Source: Bacteroidales bacterium (GTDB taxonomy: Bacteria; Bacteroidota; Bacteroidia; Bacteroidales; CG2-30-32-10). Taken from it: DNA of 64,000 bases. The position numbers and the translations under genes are program-made. This document shows positions 41,962 to 51,048 of this stretch, one piece after another (the stretch's first letter is position 1; each line of letters begins with the position of its first letter). The notes beneath the pieces were generated by a model. That model did no database searches. It saw only the letters and a list, made by a program, of their open reading frames with translations, and was not told the DNA's origin. Where the stretch lies: the NCBI GenBank assembly GCA_035353855.1, contig DAOQAK010000004.1, forward strand, positions 1-64,000, written 5' to 3'.

Positions 41962-44544
41962 ATGCGAAGGTTCATCATAATATTAATTATTGTTTTTTCT
42001 TGCTACTCCTCATTTGCTACACATATGAGAGCAGGGGAAATTACATATAAATGGCTTCATGACCTCACATATGAATTTACTATTGTTACTTATACCTATA
42101 CATATAGCCAGGCTGACCGGCCAAACTATGAAATATTCTGGGGTGATAATTCTTCTTCCATTATTGATCGGGTTCAGGAAATACTGCTTCCCGATAGCAT
42201 CAAATACAATAAATATGTTGGAGAACATACTTTCCCCGGTCCTTATACTTATGTTATTACTCTTGAAGATCCTAACAGGAATGATGGTGTTGTAAATATC
42301 CCTTACAGTGTAAATGTTCCGTTCTTTATACAAACCACACTTGTTATTAATCCTTTTTTAGGACCAAATAATTCTCCCACGTTACTTAATCCACCTATTG
42401 ATAATGCCTGTGTCGGGAAAATATTCATTCATAACCCTAACGCTTATGATATTGATGGCGACAGCATTTCATATCGTTTGGTAAATTGCAAAGGAGAAGA
42501 TGGACTGGATATACCGGGATATATGTATCCTGTTGCCAGTACTTATTTTGGCATCGACCCGATTACCGGTGATCTTACGTGGAATTGCCCAGTATCCCAG
42601 GGTGAATATAATGTTGCTTTTCTTATTGAAGAATGGCGACACGGAATACTTATAGGGAGCGTAACCCGCGATATGCAAATTAGTGTTGTCAGTTGCAATA
42701 ATAATCCACCCGTTATTCAAAACATCATGGATACCTGCGTACTCGCAGGGACTTTACTGGAATTTGATGTTATTGCTACAGATGTGGATAATGACCTTAT
42801 AACACTTACCGCTAATGGCGGTCCTTTAATGCTATCCGATAATCCTGCCTCATTTCCACAACCCACATCAGCATATTCAGCTGACACCTCGCATTTCTCA
42901 TGGCAAACTACCTGTTCTCATGTCCAGAAAGCACCATATATCATGACCTTCAAAGCTGTTGATAATGATCCTCAGGTTCACCTGGTAGATATTGAAACAG
43001 TTTTTATAACGGTTGTAGCGCCTGCACCACCTAATCTTATTGCTTCACCTGTTGGAAATAATATTCAGCTTACATGGGAAAAAAGCCCTTGTCCAAATGC
43101 TGTAGGATATAAGGTATACCGACGTAACGGGTTTTACGGATATGTGCATGGACATTGCGAAACAGGTGTTCCTGCCTACACAGAATATATTGAGATAGCT
43201 ACGGTTGCCGGTATTAATGACACCACATATCTTGACTCAAACAACGGAGCAGGTTTAACACATGGCATCGATTATTGTTATATGGTAATTGCTTATTTCG
43301 ACGATGATGCTGAAAGCTATGCCTCTAACGAAGCATGTGCAGTGCTGATAAAAGACGTACCTATAATCACAAACGTAAGTATTAACACTACTGATGCGGT
43401 TAACGGTTCAGCCTTTATTGCATGGTCAAAACCTACCGCGTTGGACACAACAATTGCCACAGGTCCATACAAATACCTGATCAGTCATTCAAATGATTTA
43501 ACAGGTACTAACCTTGTCCTTATTGATTCATTAAATAATTTAAATGATACAACATATATCGACACGATTATAAATACGATTTCCACACCATGGTCGTATC
43601 GTATCGACCTATGGAATGATACCCCGGGTAATCGTTACCTTGTGGGAAGTACACATATTGCATCGTCTGTATTTATCAGCCTTACACCTAATGATAACGA
43701 AATTTTAATTTCTTATAATCCAAATGTACCATGGATTAATAATACTTTTGTAATTTACAGAAAAGCTCCCGGTTCATTAACATATGATTCAATAGGAATA
43801 TCTACTCAGCTGCAATATACTGATACCGGCTTAGCCAACGGAGCAACTTATTGTTACAAAGTAAAAAGTATAGGCGATTATTTTGCTCCGGGTTTTATAC
43901 ATCCAATCATTAACTGGTCGCAGGAAACATGCTCCAGCCCGATAGATAAAACACCTCCATGCGCACCTGTTCTTTCGGTCAATCCTAATTGCACTAATAT
44001 TGAAAATTTTCTCACATGGACAAACCCAAATCATTCATGCGCCAATGATGTTATAATGTATTATATTTATTATTCACCAAGCAATAACAGCGATTATACT
44101 TTTCTTGACACCATATCAAATCCAAACGATACAACTTATCTTCACCAGGATCTTGTTTCTATAGCCGGCTGTTATTATGTTACAGCCATTGATTCATTCA
44201 TGAATGAAAGCATGAGCAGCAATTTAGTTTGCCTTGATATTGACAGTTGTGATTTATATCATTTACCAAATGTATTCACGCCTGATGGTGATGGCTACAA
44301 TGATTACTTCATTCCATTTCCTTACGACTTTGTTGAAAAAATAAATTTACAAATTTTCAACCGCTGGGGAAAACTTGTGTTTACCACTGAAGACCCTAAT
44401 ATAAACTGGGATGGAAAAGATAAATATACAAAACAATATTGCAGCGATGGCGTTTATTATTACATTTGCGATGTTTATGAAATAAAGCTTGAAGGGCTTA
44501 CCAAGCGCACCATTCAAGGATTTGTTCACTTATTAAGAAATTAA
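41962..44544 (+). CDS. Large T9SS type B-sorted surface protein
   Basis: An 860-residue secreted protein (signal peptide MRRFIIILIIVFSCYSSFA). ATHMRAGEITYKWL opens an N-terminal PKD/cadherin-like region. Several fibronectin type III-like repeats follow (about 360-760; PNLIASPVGNNIQLTWEK, PCAPVLSVNPNC, FLTWTNPNH). The last ~90 residues are a gliding-motility-associated C-terminal domain (CHU_C): NVFTPDGDGYNDYFIPFP, FNRWGKLVF and KRTIQGFVHLLRN, the type B T9SS signal. It is probably an adhesin or filament-like protein. It is followed by riboflavin synthase after only 7 bp. Confidence 0.88.
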   Translation: MRRFIIILIIVFSCYSSFATHMRAGEITYKWLHDLTYEFTIVTYTYTYSQADRPNYEIFWGDNSSSIIDRVQEILLPDSIKYNKYVGEHTFPGPYTYVITLEDPNRNDGVVNIPYSVNVPFFIQTTLVINPFLGPNNSPTLLNPPIDNACVGKIFIHNPNAYDIDGDSISYRLVNCKGEDGLDIPGYMYPVASTYFGIDPITGDLTWNCPVSQGEYNVAFLIEEWRHGILIGSVTRDMQISVVSCNNNPPVIQNIMDTCVLAGTLLEFDVIATDVDNDLITLTANGGPLMLSDNPASFPQPTSAYSADTSHFSWQTTCSHVQKAPYIMTFKAVDNDPQVHLVDIETVFITVVAPAPPNLIASPVGNNIQLTWEKSPCPNAVGYKVYRRNGFYGYVHGHCETGVPAYTEYIEIATVAGINDTTYLDSNNGAGLTHGIDYCYMVIAYFDDDAESYASNEACAVLIKDVPIITNVSINTTDAVNGSAFIAWSKPTALDTTIATGPYKYLISHSNDLTGTNLVLIDSLNNLNDTTYIDTIINTISTPWSYRIDLWNDTPGNRYLVGSTHIASSVFISLTPNDNEILISYNPNVPWINNTFVIYRKAPGSLTYDSIGISTQLQYTDTGLANGATYCYKVKSIGDYFAPGFIHPIINWSQETCSSPIDKTPPCAPVLSVNPNCTNIENFLTWTNPNHSCANDVIMYYIYYSPSNNSDYTFLDTISNPNDTTYLHQDLVSIAGCYYVTAIDSFMNESMSSNLVCLDIDSCDLYHLPNVFTPDGDGYNDYFIPFPYDFVEKINLQIFNRWGKLVFTTEDPNINWDGKDKYTKQYCSDGVYYYICDVYEIKLEGLTKRTIQGFVHLLRN

Positions 44545-44551
44545 AATTATT

Positions 44552-45166
44552 ATGTTTACAGGAATTGTTGAGAAAACCGGGAAGGTTGTAAAAGTTGAAA
44601 AAGAAAAAGGAAATATTCATTTCACCATTGAAGTTGATTTTGGAAAAGAATTGAAAATTGACCAGAGCATGTGCCATGATGGAGTTTGCCTTACTGTGGT
44701 AAAAGTTTTTCCAAAAAGAAATCAATATGTTGTAACTGCTGTTGATGAAACATTAAATAAAACAAACCTCCGCATGTGGAAGCCGGGTTATGAAGTGAAC
44801 CTCGAACGCAGTATGAAAATGGAAGGCCGAATTGACGGGCATATTGTACAGGGACATGTTGACCAAACTGCTGTTTGCACTAAAGTAAAAGAAACAGATG
44901 GAAGCTGGTTTTACGAATTTGAATACGACCCTAAAAGAGGAAATATAACTGTTGAGAAAGGCTCTATTTCTGTTAATGGAGTTAGTCTTACTGTTGTTGA
45001 TTCAAAAAAGAATTTATTTTCAGTAGCAATAATTCCATTTACCCAGGAAATAACAAATTTCCATAATTTTAAAAAAGGTACTATCGTAAATATTGAATTT
45101 GATGTATTGGGAAAATATGTTACCAAGCTCCTGGAAAGTTACGGAATAATTAAAAAGAAGAAATAA
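44552..45166 (+). CDS. ribE: Riboflavin synthase (alpha subunit)
   Basis: A 204-residue trimeric enzyme that dismutates two lumazines to riboflavin. It has two lumazine-binding barrels: the first opens MFTGIVEKTGKV and contains CHDGVCLTVV, the second has GHIVQGHVDQTA and ISVNGVSLTVVDS. The length is normal. The ribE naming follows E. coli ribC/ribE usage, which varies. No FMN riboswitch is present upstream, where the preceding gene ends 7 bp away. A terminator follows. Confidence 0.95.
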   Translation: MFTGIVEKTGKVVKVEKEKGNIHFTIEVDFGKELKIDQSMCHDGVCLTVVKVFPKRNQYVVTAVDETLNKTNLRMWKPGYEVNLERSMKMEGRIDGHIVQGHVDQTAVCTKVKETDGSWFYEFEYDPKRGNITVEKGSISVNGVSLTVVDSKKNLFSVAIIPFTQEITNFHNFKKGTIVNIEFDVLGKYVTKLLESYGIIKKKK

Positions 45167-45182
45167 AAATTTATTTGATTTT

Positions 45183-45218
45183 AAAGGGACACATGATTAT
45201 CTGCGGTCCCTTTTTTTT
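45183..45218 (+). terminator. Rho-independent terminator after riboflavin synthase
   Basis: AAAGGGAC (45183-45190) pairs with GTCCCTTT (45206-45213), followed by a run of T to 45218, 17 bp after the stop codon. Confidence 0.85.
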
Positions 45219-45259
45219 ATTATAATGCCAGATAACTCCTGTTTGATAAAGAATTAATA

Positions 45260-45290
45260 TTTAAAAAATAAAATATTAATCGTATTTTTG
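45260..45290 (+). promoter_or_regulatory. Putative promoter for lepA
   Basis: The -7 box TATTTTTG (45283-45290) with TTTA (45260-45263) at a spacing of 19 as a -33 box. The expected +1 falls on or next to the A of the ATG at 45297, suggesting a leaderless mRNA. The in-frame TTG at 45288 lies inside the box and is not the start. Confidence 0.45.
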
Positions 45291-45296
45291 CGCCCG

Positions 45297-47087
45297 ATGG
45301 AAAATATTAGGAATTTTTGTATCATCGCACATATTGATCACGGGAAAAGCACTCTGGCCGACCGATTGCTTGAGTATACCGAAACTGTTGCTGTTCGCGA
45401 CCTGCAAAATCAATTGCTCGATGACATGGAACTGGAAAGGGAAAGAGGCATTACAATTAAAAGCCATGCTATCCAAATGAACTATGAATTGGATGGAAAA
45501 AAATATAAATTAAATCTTATTGACACTCCCGGTCATGTTGATTTTTCTTATGAAGTATCGCGTTCCATAGCCGCATGTGAAGGAGCTTTGCTTGTTGTTG
45601 ATGCAGCCCAGGGAATTGAAGCACAAACCATTTCCAACTTATATCTCGCTCTTGATCATAACCTCACTATTATTCCTGTGCTTAATAAAGTAGATCTTCC
45701 AAGCGCAATGCCTGAAGAAGTAAAGGATCAGATTATCGATCTGACTGGTTGCGACAGAGAGGACATCTTATTGGCAAGTGGGAAAACAGGCTATGGGGTT
45801 TATGATATTCTTGAAGCGATAGTTAAAAGAATTCCTCCCCCTAAAGGTAATAAAGATGAAGCTTTGCAGGCATTGATATTTGATTCTGTGTTTAATTCAT
45901 ACAGGGGAATCATAGCTTACTTCAGAATTTTCAACGGACAAATAAGTAAAAATGATAAAGTAAAATTTGTTAATACCAACAGGGAATATCTTGCTGATGA
46001 AGTAGGAATCCTGAAAATGGAGAAAGAGCCCTGTAATACAATATATGCCGGTGATGTGGGATATATTATTTCAGGAATAAAAGATGCAAGTGAAGTTAAA
46101 GTTGGAGATACCATTACTCATGTTGAAAATCCATGCACTGAAATCATCAAAGGATTTGAAGATGTAAAACCTATGGTTTTTGCCGGTATTTATCCTGTGG
46201 AAACAGAAGAATACGAAGAGCTTCGTACAGCAATGGAAAAATTAAAACTGAATGATGCTTCTCTTACATTCGAACCTGAATCATCGGCAGCACTTGGGTT
46301 TGGTTTCCGCTGCGGATTCTTAGGAATGCTGCACATGGAAATTATCCAGGAGCGTTTAGAACGGGAATTTTCAATGACAGTTATCAATACCGTTCCCAAC
46401 GTTTCGTACCATGCTTTTACTACCAGGGGCGAGAAGATTGTTGTAAACAACCCTTCCGATATGCCCGAAGAAACACATGTTGATAAAATTGAAGAACCTT
46501 ATATAAGTGCACAAATCATTACAAAATCAGAATACATTGGTTCTGTCATTGGTTTGTGTATTGACAAAAGAGGAATACTGAAAAACCAGGTATATATTAC
46601 GACTGACCGTGTTGAAATTACTTTTGAAATGCCTCTTGCCGAAATTGTTTTCGATTTTTACGACAGGCTGAAAACCATTTCACGCGGTTATGCATCGTTC
46701 GATTACCACCCTATTGAATATCGCGAAGCAAACCTGGTAAAGCTTGACATCCTTCTGAACGGCGATCCTGTTGATGCTTTATCTGCATTGATCCACCGCG
46801 AAAACTCACAACAGTTCGGAAGAAAAATTTGCGAGAAATTACGACAGCTGATTCCTCGCCAGCAATTTGATATTGCCATACAAGCCAGTATTGGCGCTAA
46901 AATAATAGCACGCGAAACAGTAAAAGCATATCGCAAAGATGTAACATCAAAATGTTATGGTGGCGATATTACCCGTAAAAGAAAATTACTTGAAAAACAG
47001 AAAAAAGGTAAAAAACGAATGCGTCAAGTAGGAAATGTTGAAATCCCGCAATCAGCGTTTTTGGCAGTACTTAAGCTGGATGAATAA
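45297..47087 (+). CDS. lepA: Elongation factor 4 (LepA)
   Basis: A 596-residue translational GTPase that back-translocates or remodels stalled ribosomes. G1 is AHIDHGKSTLADRLLEYT, G2 ERERGITIKSHAIQ, G3 DTPGHVDF and G4 NKVDLPSA. The EF4-specific C-terminal domain ends with KCYGGDITRKRKLLEKQKKGKKRMRQVG. The start MENIRNFCIIAHIDHGK matches the family; a TTG-started extension at 45288 would fall in the promoter box. It is convergent with the downstream glycosyltransferase, 7 bp apart. Confidence 0.97.
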   Translation: MENIRNFCIIAHIDHGKSTLADRLLEYTETVAVRDLQNQLLDDMELERERGITIKSHAIQMNYELDGKKYKLNLIDTPGHVDFSYEVSRSIAACEGALLVVDAAQGIEAQTISNLYLALDHNLTIIPVLNKVDLPSAMPEEVKDQIIDLTGCDREDILLASGKTGYGVYDILEAIVKRIPPPKGNKDEALQALIFDSVFNSYRGIIAYFRIFNGQISKNDKVKFVNTNREYLADEVGILKMEKEPCNTIYAGDVGYIISGIKDASEVKVGDTITHVENPCTEIIKGFEDVKPMVFAGIYPVETEEYEELRTAMEKLKLNDASLTFEPESSAALGFGFRCGFLGMLHMEIIQERLEREFSMTVINTVPNVSYHAFTTRGEKIVVNNPSDMPEETHVDKIEEPYISAQIITKSEYIGSVIGLCIDKRGILKNQVYITTDRVEITFEMPLAEIVFDFYDRLKTISRGYASFDYHPIEYREANLVKLDILLNGDPVDALSALIHRENSQQFGRKICEKLRQLIPRQQFDIAIQASIGAKIIARETVKAYRKDVTSKCYGGDITRKRKLLEKQKKGKKRMRQVGNVEIPQSAFLAVLKLDE

Positions 47088-47094
47088 AAAATAT

Positions 47095-47835
47095 TTATAC
47101 TTCTACCCTTTTATATTTTTTAAAAAAGCTTTTACATCTCAGCGATATTACACCAAATATTGCTTCTTTAAAAATTCCTCCATTCATTTTTGACTGCCCT
47201 TCGGTACGGTCAGTGAAAATTATCGGTACTTCAATTATATTAAATCCTAATTTCCATGCAGTGAATTTCATTTCAATCTGGAAGGCATAACCTGTAAACC
47301 TTATCTTATCAAGGTTTATAGACTTAAGTACATTTTTACTATAACAAACAAATCCGGCAGTAGTATCGCGAATCTTCATACGGGTAATCATTCTTACATA
47401 TGCCGAAGCATAATATGACATCAGCACACGCCCCATCGGCCAGTTTACAACATTCACTCCATTAATATACCTTGAACCTATTGCTAAATCTGCATTATTC
47501 TCATTACAAGCTTTATAAAGGCGAAACAAGTCTTCAGGATTGTGAGAAAAATCGGCATCCATTTCGAAAATGTAATCGTATCCTTTTTTTAATGCCCATT
47601 TAAACCCATGAATATATGCTGTGCCCAATCCTAATTTACCGGAACGTTCTTCCATAAATAAACGCTCTTTAAATTCAGGCATCAGTTTACGCACAATATC
47701 AGCAGTGCCATCGGGTGAGTTATCTTCAACAATCAAAATATCAAATTCCTTTTGTAAAGAAAAAACTTTCCTGATTATCTTTTCGATATTCTCGCGCTCT
47801 TTGTATGTTGGTATTATAACTAAGCTATCGGACAC
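47095..47835 (-). CDS. Polyprenol phosphate mannosyltransferase (DPM1-like GT2)
   Basis: A 246-residue GT-A glycosyltransferase of family 2. The nucleotide-sugar site reads VIIPTYKERENIEKII and LIVEDNSPDGTADIV; the metal-binding acidic motif is EMDADFSHNPEDL. The acceptor part has FTGYAFQIEMKFTAWKLGF and TDRTEGQSKM. No C-terminal membrane helices are present, so it resembles dolichol-phosphate mannosyltransferase of the soluble type. It makes polyprenyl-phosphate-linked sugars for extracytoplasmic glycosylation; Bacteroidota O-glycosylate many surface proteins. The exact sugar is unknown. Confidence 0.9.
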   Translation of the reverse strand: MSDSLVIIPTYKERENIEKIIRKVFSLQKEFDILIVEDNSPDGTADIVRKLMPEFKERLFMEERSGKLGLGTAYIHGFKWALKKGYDYIFEMDADFSHNPEDLFRLYKACNENNADLAIGSRYINGVNVVNWPMGRVLMSYYASAYVRMITRMKIRDTTAGFVCYSKNVLKSINLDKIRFTGYAFQIEMKFTAWKLGFNIIEVPIIFTDRTEGQSKMNGGIFKEAIFGVISLRCKSFFKKYKRVEV

Positions 47836-48009
47836 AATTGTATTTTAAAGATGTAAATATAAATATTTTTAAAAACAGGCAAACTAATTGAAAAAATAAT
47901 TATTTCCGGGAATACCAGAAAAATAAATTCGTGTATTAAAATTATTTTGCCTGCAAATTATTTTCAAATTTATGAAAAAAACGATAATATGATAAAAAAA
48001 TTGTATGGA

Positions 48010-49056
48010 TTACTTTTTTTTATCAATTATTGAAAGCATATCATTTAAACGGCGTTCTTTTCTTGCTTTAAATGTTCCTTTATGGTATGAATATCCAACA
48101 ATTAAAGGCATTGCAATAGTAGCTTCTGAATATACCATCTGCTCATAAGTAGTATCTACCTTACCCCATGAACTGGCTTCTTTAAGTGTAGAGCCTGACA
48201 ATGCGCCATCACGTTCATCAGCAACAGTGATCTGAATAGCATATTTATGCATGGGCACATCGTAATCCAGTACTTCTGCAGCAACAACAATATCCTGAAC
48301 AAAATTCTTTGGAACACCTCCGCCAATCATAAAAATTCCAGAAGAAGGATTTTTTATTTTAATTTTTGTGATCTCAAGAAAATCTCTTGCAGAATCAATA
48401 CTCACCTGCTTTCCGGGATTATTCCATTGATGATGTACTAAACCAAAACCTGCTGAGCAATCGGAAAATGCAGGAACAAAAATTGGAATTCCTTTTTTAT
48501 AACACTGGTAAACGATAGAGTCTTCGCGGGATTTGGAATATTTATTATTTTCATCTAAATATTTCCCCATTTCAATAATGAATTCTCTTGAAGAATATGG
48601 CTTAGTAGGAAGACTGTTTGCTATATGCCCTATGGTTTCGTCGCAAATTCTTAATTCATCTTCATCAATGTATGTATCATAAATACGGTCGATCATTAAT
48701 TCGCGAAGTTCAGCATCATTAACAAACGGGGTACCTTTATAATGCCTGAATCCCAATCCTTCGAAAAAATCCTGGTCAACGATATTGGCACCGGTGGAAA
48801 CAATTGCATCGACCATATTATTTTTAACCATATCAAGGATAACTTTTTTTAGTCCTGCTGAAATAAGTGAACCGGCAAGAGTAAGAAATACTGTGCATTC
48901 TTTATCGGCCTGCATCATATCAAAAATCTTAGCTCCGCGGGCAAGGTTACGTGCCTGGAATGCCATTTCATTCATTGCATCAACCATAGGAACAACATTG
49001 TATTTTGTAATATCTATATGTTCAATGGTTTCTTTTAAAAAATCTTTCTTCTTCAT
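48010..49056 (-). CDS. Deoxyhypusine synthase-like protein
   Basis: A 348-residue NAD-dependent enzyme of the deoxyhypusine synthase family. MNEMAFQARNLARG, FLTLAGSLISAGLKK, VSTGANIVDQDFFE, PIFVPAFSDCSAGFGL and the catalytic SSWGKVD (Lys299) are conserved. Bacteria lack eIF5A, so the true reaction is probably transfer of the butylamine group of spermidine to another acceptor, for example putrescine to give homospermidine, as known for bacterial relatives; the substrate cannot be told. It is isolated, with the second copy of the double-hairpin repeat upstream. Confidence 0.88.
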   Translation of the reverse strand: MKKKDFLKETIEHIDITKYNVVPMVDAMNEMAFQARNLARGAKIFDMMQADKECTVFLTLAGSLISAGLKKVILDMVKNNMVDAIVSTGANIVDQDFFEGLGFRHYKGTPFVNDAELRELMIDRIYDTYIDEDELRICDETIGHIANSLPTKPYSSREFIIEMGKYLDENNKYSKSREDSIVYQCYKKGIPIFVPAFSDCSAGFGLVHHQWNNPGKQVSIDSARDFLEITKIKIKNPSSGIFMIGGGVPKNFVQDIVVAAEVLDYDVPMHKYAIQITVADERDGALSGSTLKEASSWGKVDTTYEQMVYSEATIAMPLIVGYSYHKGTFKARKERRLNDMLSIIDKKK

Positions 49057-49200
49057 AATAATTAAAAATATGTTTTTCTGAACGGCAAAGATATTAAATA
49101 TTGGAGCAAAATAAAATGATATTTTTTTAACAGTTATTATATAACAATAGTTCGTTAAGTTTTGAGGTTTTTCATTCTTCGAAATGACAAAGTGCAGTAT

Positions 49201-49302
49201 TATACCGACAGAAAAGAGGTTTGCAAAAATATTTTTTGTTTTCTGTACGGTATAACTCGTTCTAAACAGTTTTGCCTTTGCAAACCTGATAAGAACGAGT
49301 AT
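49201..49302 (-). repeat. 102-bp double-hairpin dispersed repeat, copy 2
   Basis: Reverse-complement copy of 21491-21592 with one mismatch in 102 bases. It fills about a third of the 338-bp gap between the deoxyhypusine synthase-like gene and the next gene. Both hairpins are intact. The rest of that gap shows a weak TAAATTCG promoter-like box at 49363-49370 and no gene. Confidence 0.85.
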
Positions 49303-49394
49303 AAATATCTTTCAACTTATGACGACTTCGATAAAAAAATTGATTATTCTTTATAATTATTTTAAATTCGCAAATAGTATTTATCCCGAACATA

Positions 49395-50912
49395 TTGAAC
49401 AATAAATTAATTATACTATTTTTTATTTTCATTATCTCATTCCCATTGTTTTCGCAGGAACGCTTTGGTATAAGCAATAGCCTGTATTCGGGAATATCAA
49501 ATAATAAGTTTAACCCCGCATTGCTCGCCGGATCGCCATATAAATGGGATTTTAATTTGGTTTCCGCTCATGTATATCTTGATAATAATTATGTTTATAT
49601 TTTTCAAACCAATATTCCTGATATTATTGCCGACAATGGCGAAACAGAAGTCATTATTGATAACGACTGGAATGCAGATAAAGGAAATTTTTCAAAATAC
49701 ATGTTTGAAAATAAAATTCATAATAACTGGAGAAAAAATATTTACTCCTCAGTTATTGTTGAAGGTCCTTCATTTATGTTCAATGTGAAAAAGTGGACTT
49801 TCGCTGCTGAAGAGGCATTAAGGGTAGGTGTGTCGGCTAACCGTATTCACGAAATTCCTGCAAGTTTTATTTTTGAAGGAATTTCATACGAAGAATTACA
49901 AGACAGGGAAATCACCATTCCTAAATTCAGAGCAAATGCAATGGTCTGGAGTGAAATTGGAATTTCAGTTTCAAGAAGAATAATGGAAAAAAAGGGGCGC
50001 CAGTTAAAAGCAGGTATTACATTAAAACATTTGATAGGTTATGGTGGCGCTTATGCTTTAAATAAAAATATCAATGTAAATATTCCCAACGATACCAGTA
50101 TTATCTTCAATAGTGTAAATGCTGAATATGGCTATGCCATCAATATGGATGATTTTTACGATCCCGATAACAGTGAAAAACCTTTTGATGTTGGTGGTAT
50201 TATAAGAAATCCTAAAGGTCATGGAAAATCTTTTGATATTGGAATTACCTATGAAAAAAAAGCACTGGAAAACAAATATCAATGTCCAAATTTCTGTAAT
50301 AAAAAACTGGAAATACAATATTCATGGAAAATAGGATTTTCATTTTTAGATATAGGATATATACGATTTAATAAATCGGCAAAAACATTCAACTTTGAAA
50401 ATACATCAGGCGACTGGTATAATGAAAGTACAAAGTGTGAAGATTTTAATGGCATCGATTCGTTATTAAGTGATTATTTTAATGATAGTCCGAATCCAAA
50501 GGTTCAGTCAACAGAGTTTACCATGTTTCTACCATGGGCTGCTTGTTTAAGTTATGATTATAATATTGGATATAATTTTTATATAAACGGTTCATGGATA
50601 CAGCGCATCCCGCATTTTGGCCTGCCGGGAATCGACAGGGCGAACAGCATAGCCATAACACCCCGTTTCGACCATAAAAATATAGGAGTTGCGATGCCTA
50701 TAGTTTTTCATGAATATTTGTGGCCGCGAATAGGGATTGCTTTACGTATAGATAATTTTCTTCTTATAGGTACAGATAAACTTGGAGCGATAATTGGGAA
50801 CCGATTATCAGGCGCTGATATTTATGTTGCATTAAAATTTAATGAACTTAAGAAGTGCAAAAAGAAAAAAACAATGCCATCATTCCTGCCAAGTAATATT
50901 TCAGTAAAATAA
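49395..50912 (+). CDS. DUF5723-like outer-membrane protein
   Basis: A 505-residue exported protein. The start is TTG at 49395, giving the signal peptide MNNKLIILFFIFIISFPLFSQ. The mature part begins SLYSGISNNKFNPALLAGSPYKWDFNLV, the pattern of Bacteroidota DUF5723/PorP-like barrels that resemble the SprF/PorP component of gliding and T9SS systems. Many amphipathic strands follow, ending GADIYVALKFNELKK. It is not near other T9SS core genes. I call it an outer-membrane beta-barrel of unknown function. Confidence 0.75.
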   Translation: MNNKLIILFFIFIISFPLFSQERFGISNSLYSGISNNKFNPALLAGSPYKWDFNLVSAHVYLDNNYVYIFQTNIPDIIADNGETEVIIDNDWNADKGNFSKYMFENKIHNNWRKNIYSSVIVEGPSFMFNVKKWTFAAEEALRVGVSANRIHEIPASFIFEGISYEELQDREITIPKFRANAMVWSEIGISVSRRIMEKKGRQLKAGITLKHLIGYGGAYALNKNINVNIPNDTSIIFNSVNAEYGYAINMDDFYDPDNSEKPFDVGGIIRNPKGHGKSFDIGITYEKKALENKYQCPNFCNKKLEIQYSWKIGFSFLDIGYIRFNKSAKTFNFENTSGDWYNESTKCEDFNGIDSLLSDYFNDSPNPKVQSTEFTMFLPWAACLSYDYNIGYNFYINGSWIQRIPHFGLPGIDRANSIAITPRFDHKNIGVAMPIVFHEYLWPRIGIALRIDNFLLIGTDKLGAIIGNRLSGADIYVALKFNELKKCKKKKTMPSFLPSNISVK

Positions 50913-51048
50913 ATGTAAATAAAAATCAAAAATTAACATATACCTACTAGTTTTTTTATTACATTTGCTTCCCTTTTGACTTTTTTGGAAAATCTTAAAA
51001 AATTTAAAGATATAACAAGAACTTATTTATTAACAAATTAAAGACATT

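Noticed and set aside
44500..44560. FMN riboswitch upstream of riboflavin synthase
   Set aside because: Only 7 bp separate the gene from the preceding stop, and no RFN-element consensus is visible.
45288..45296. TTG start giving a three-residue extension of LepA
   Set aside because: It overlaps the TATTTTTG promoter box, and the family starts at MENIRNF or equivalent.
49162..49356. 64-codon plus-strand frame
   Set aside because: It is translated from the inverted copy of the 102-bp repeat and has no independent support.
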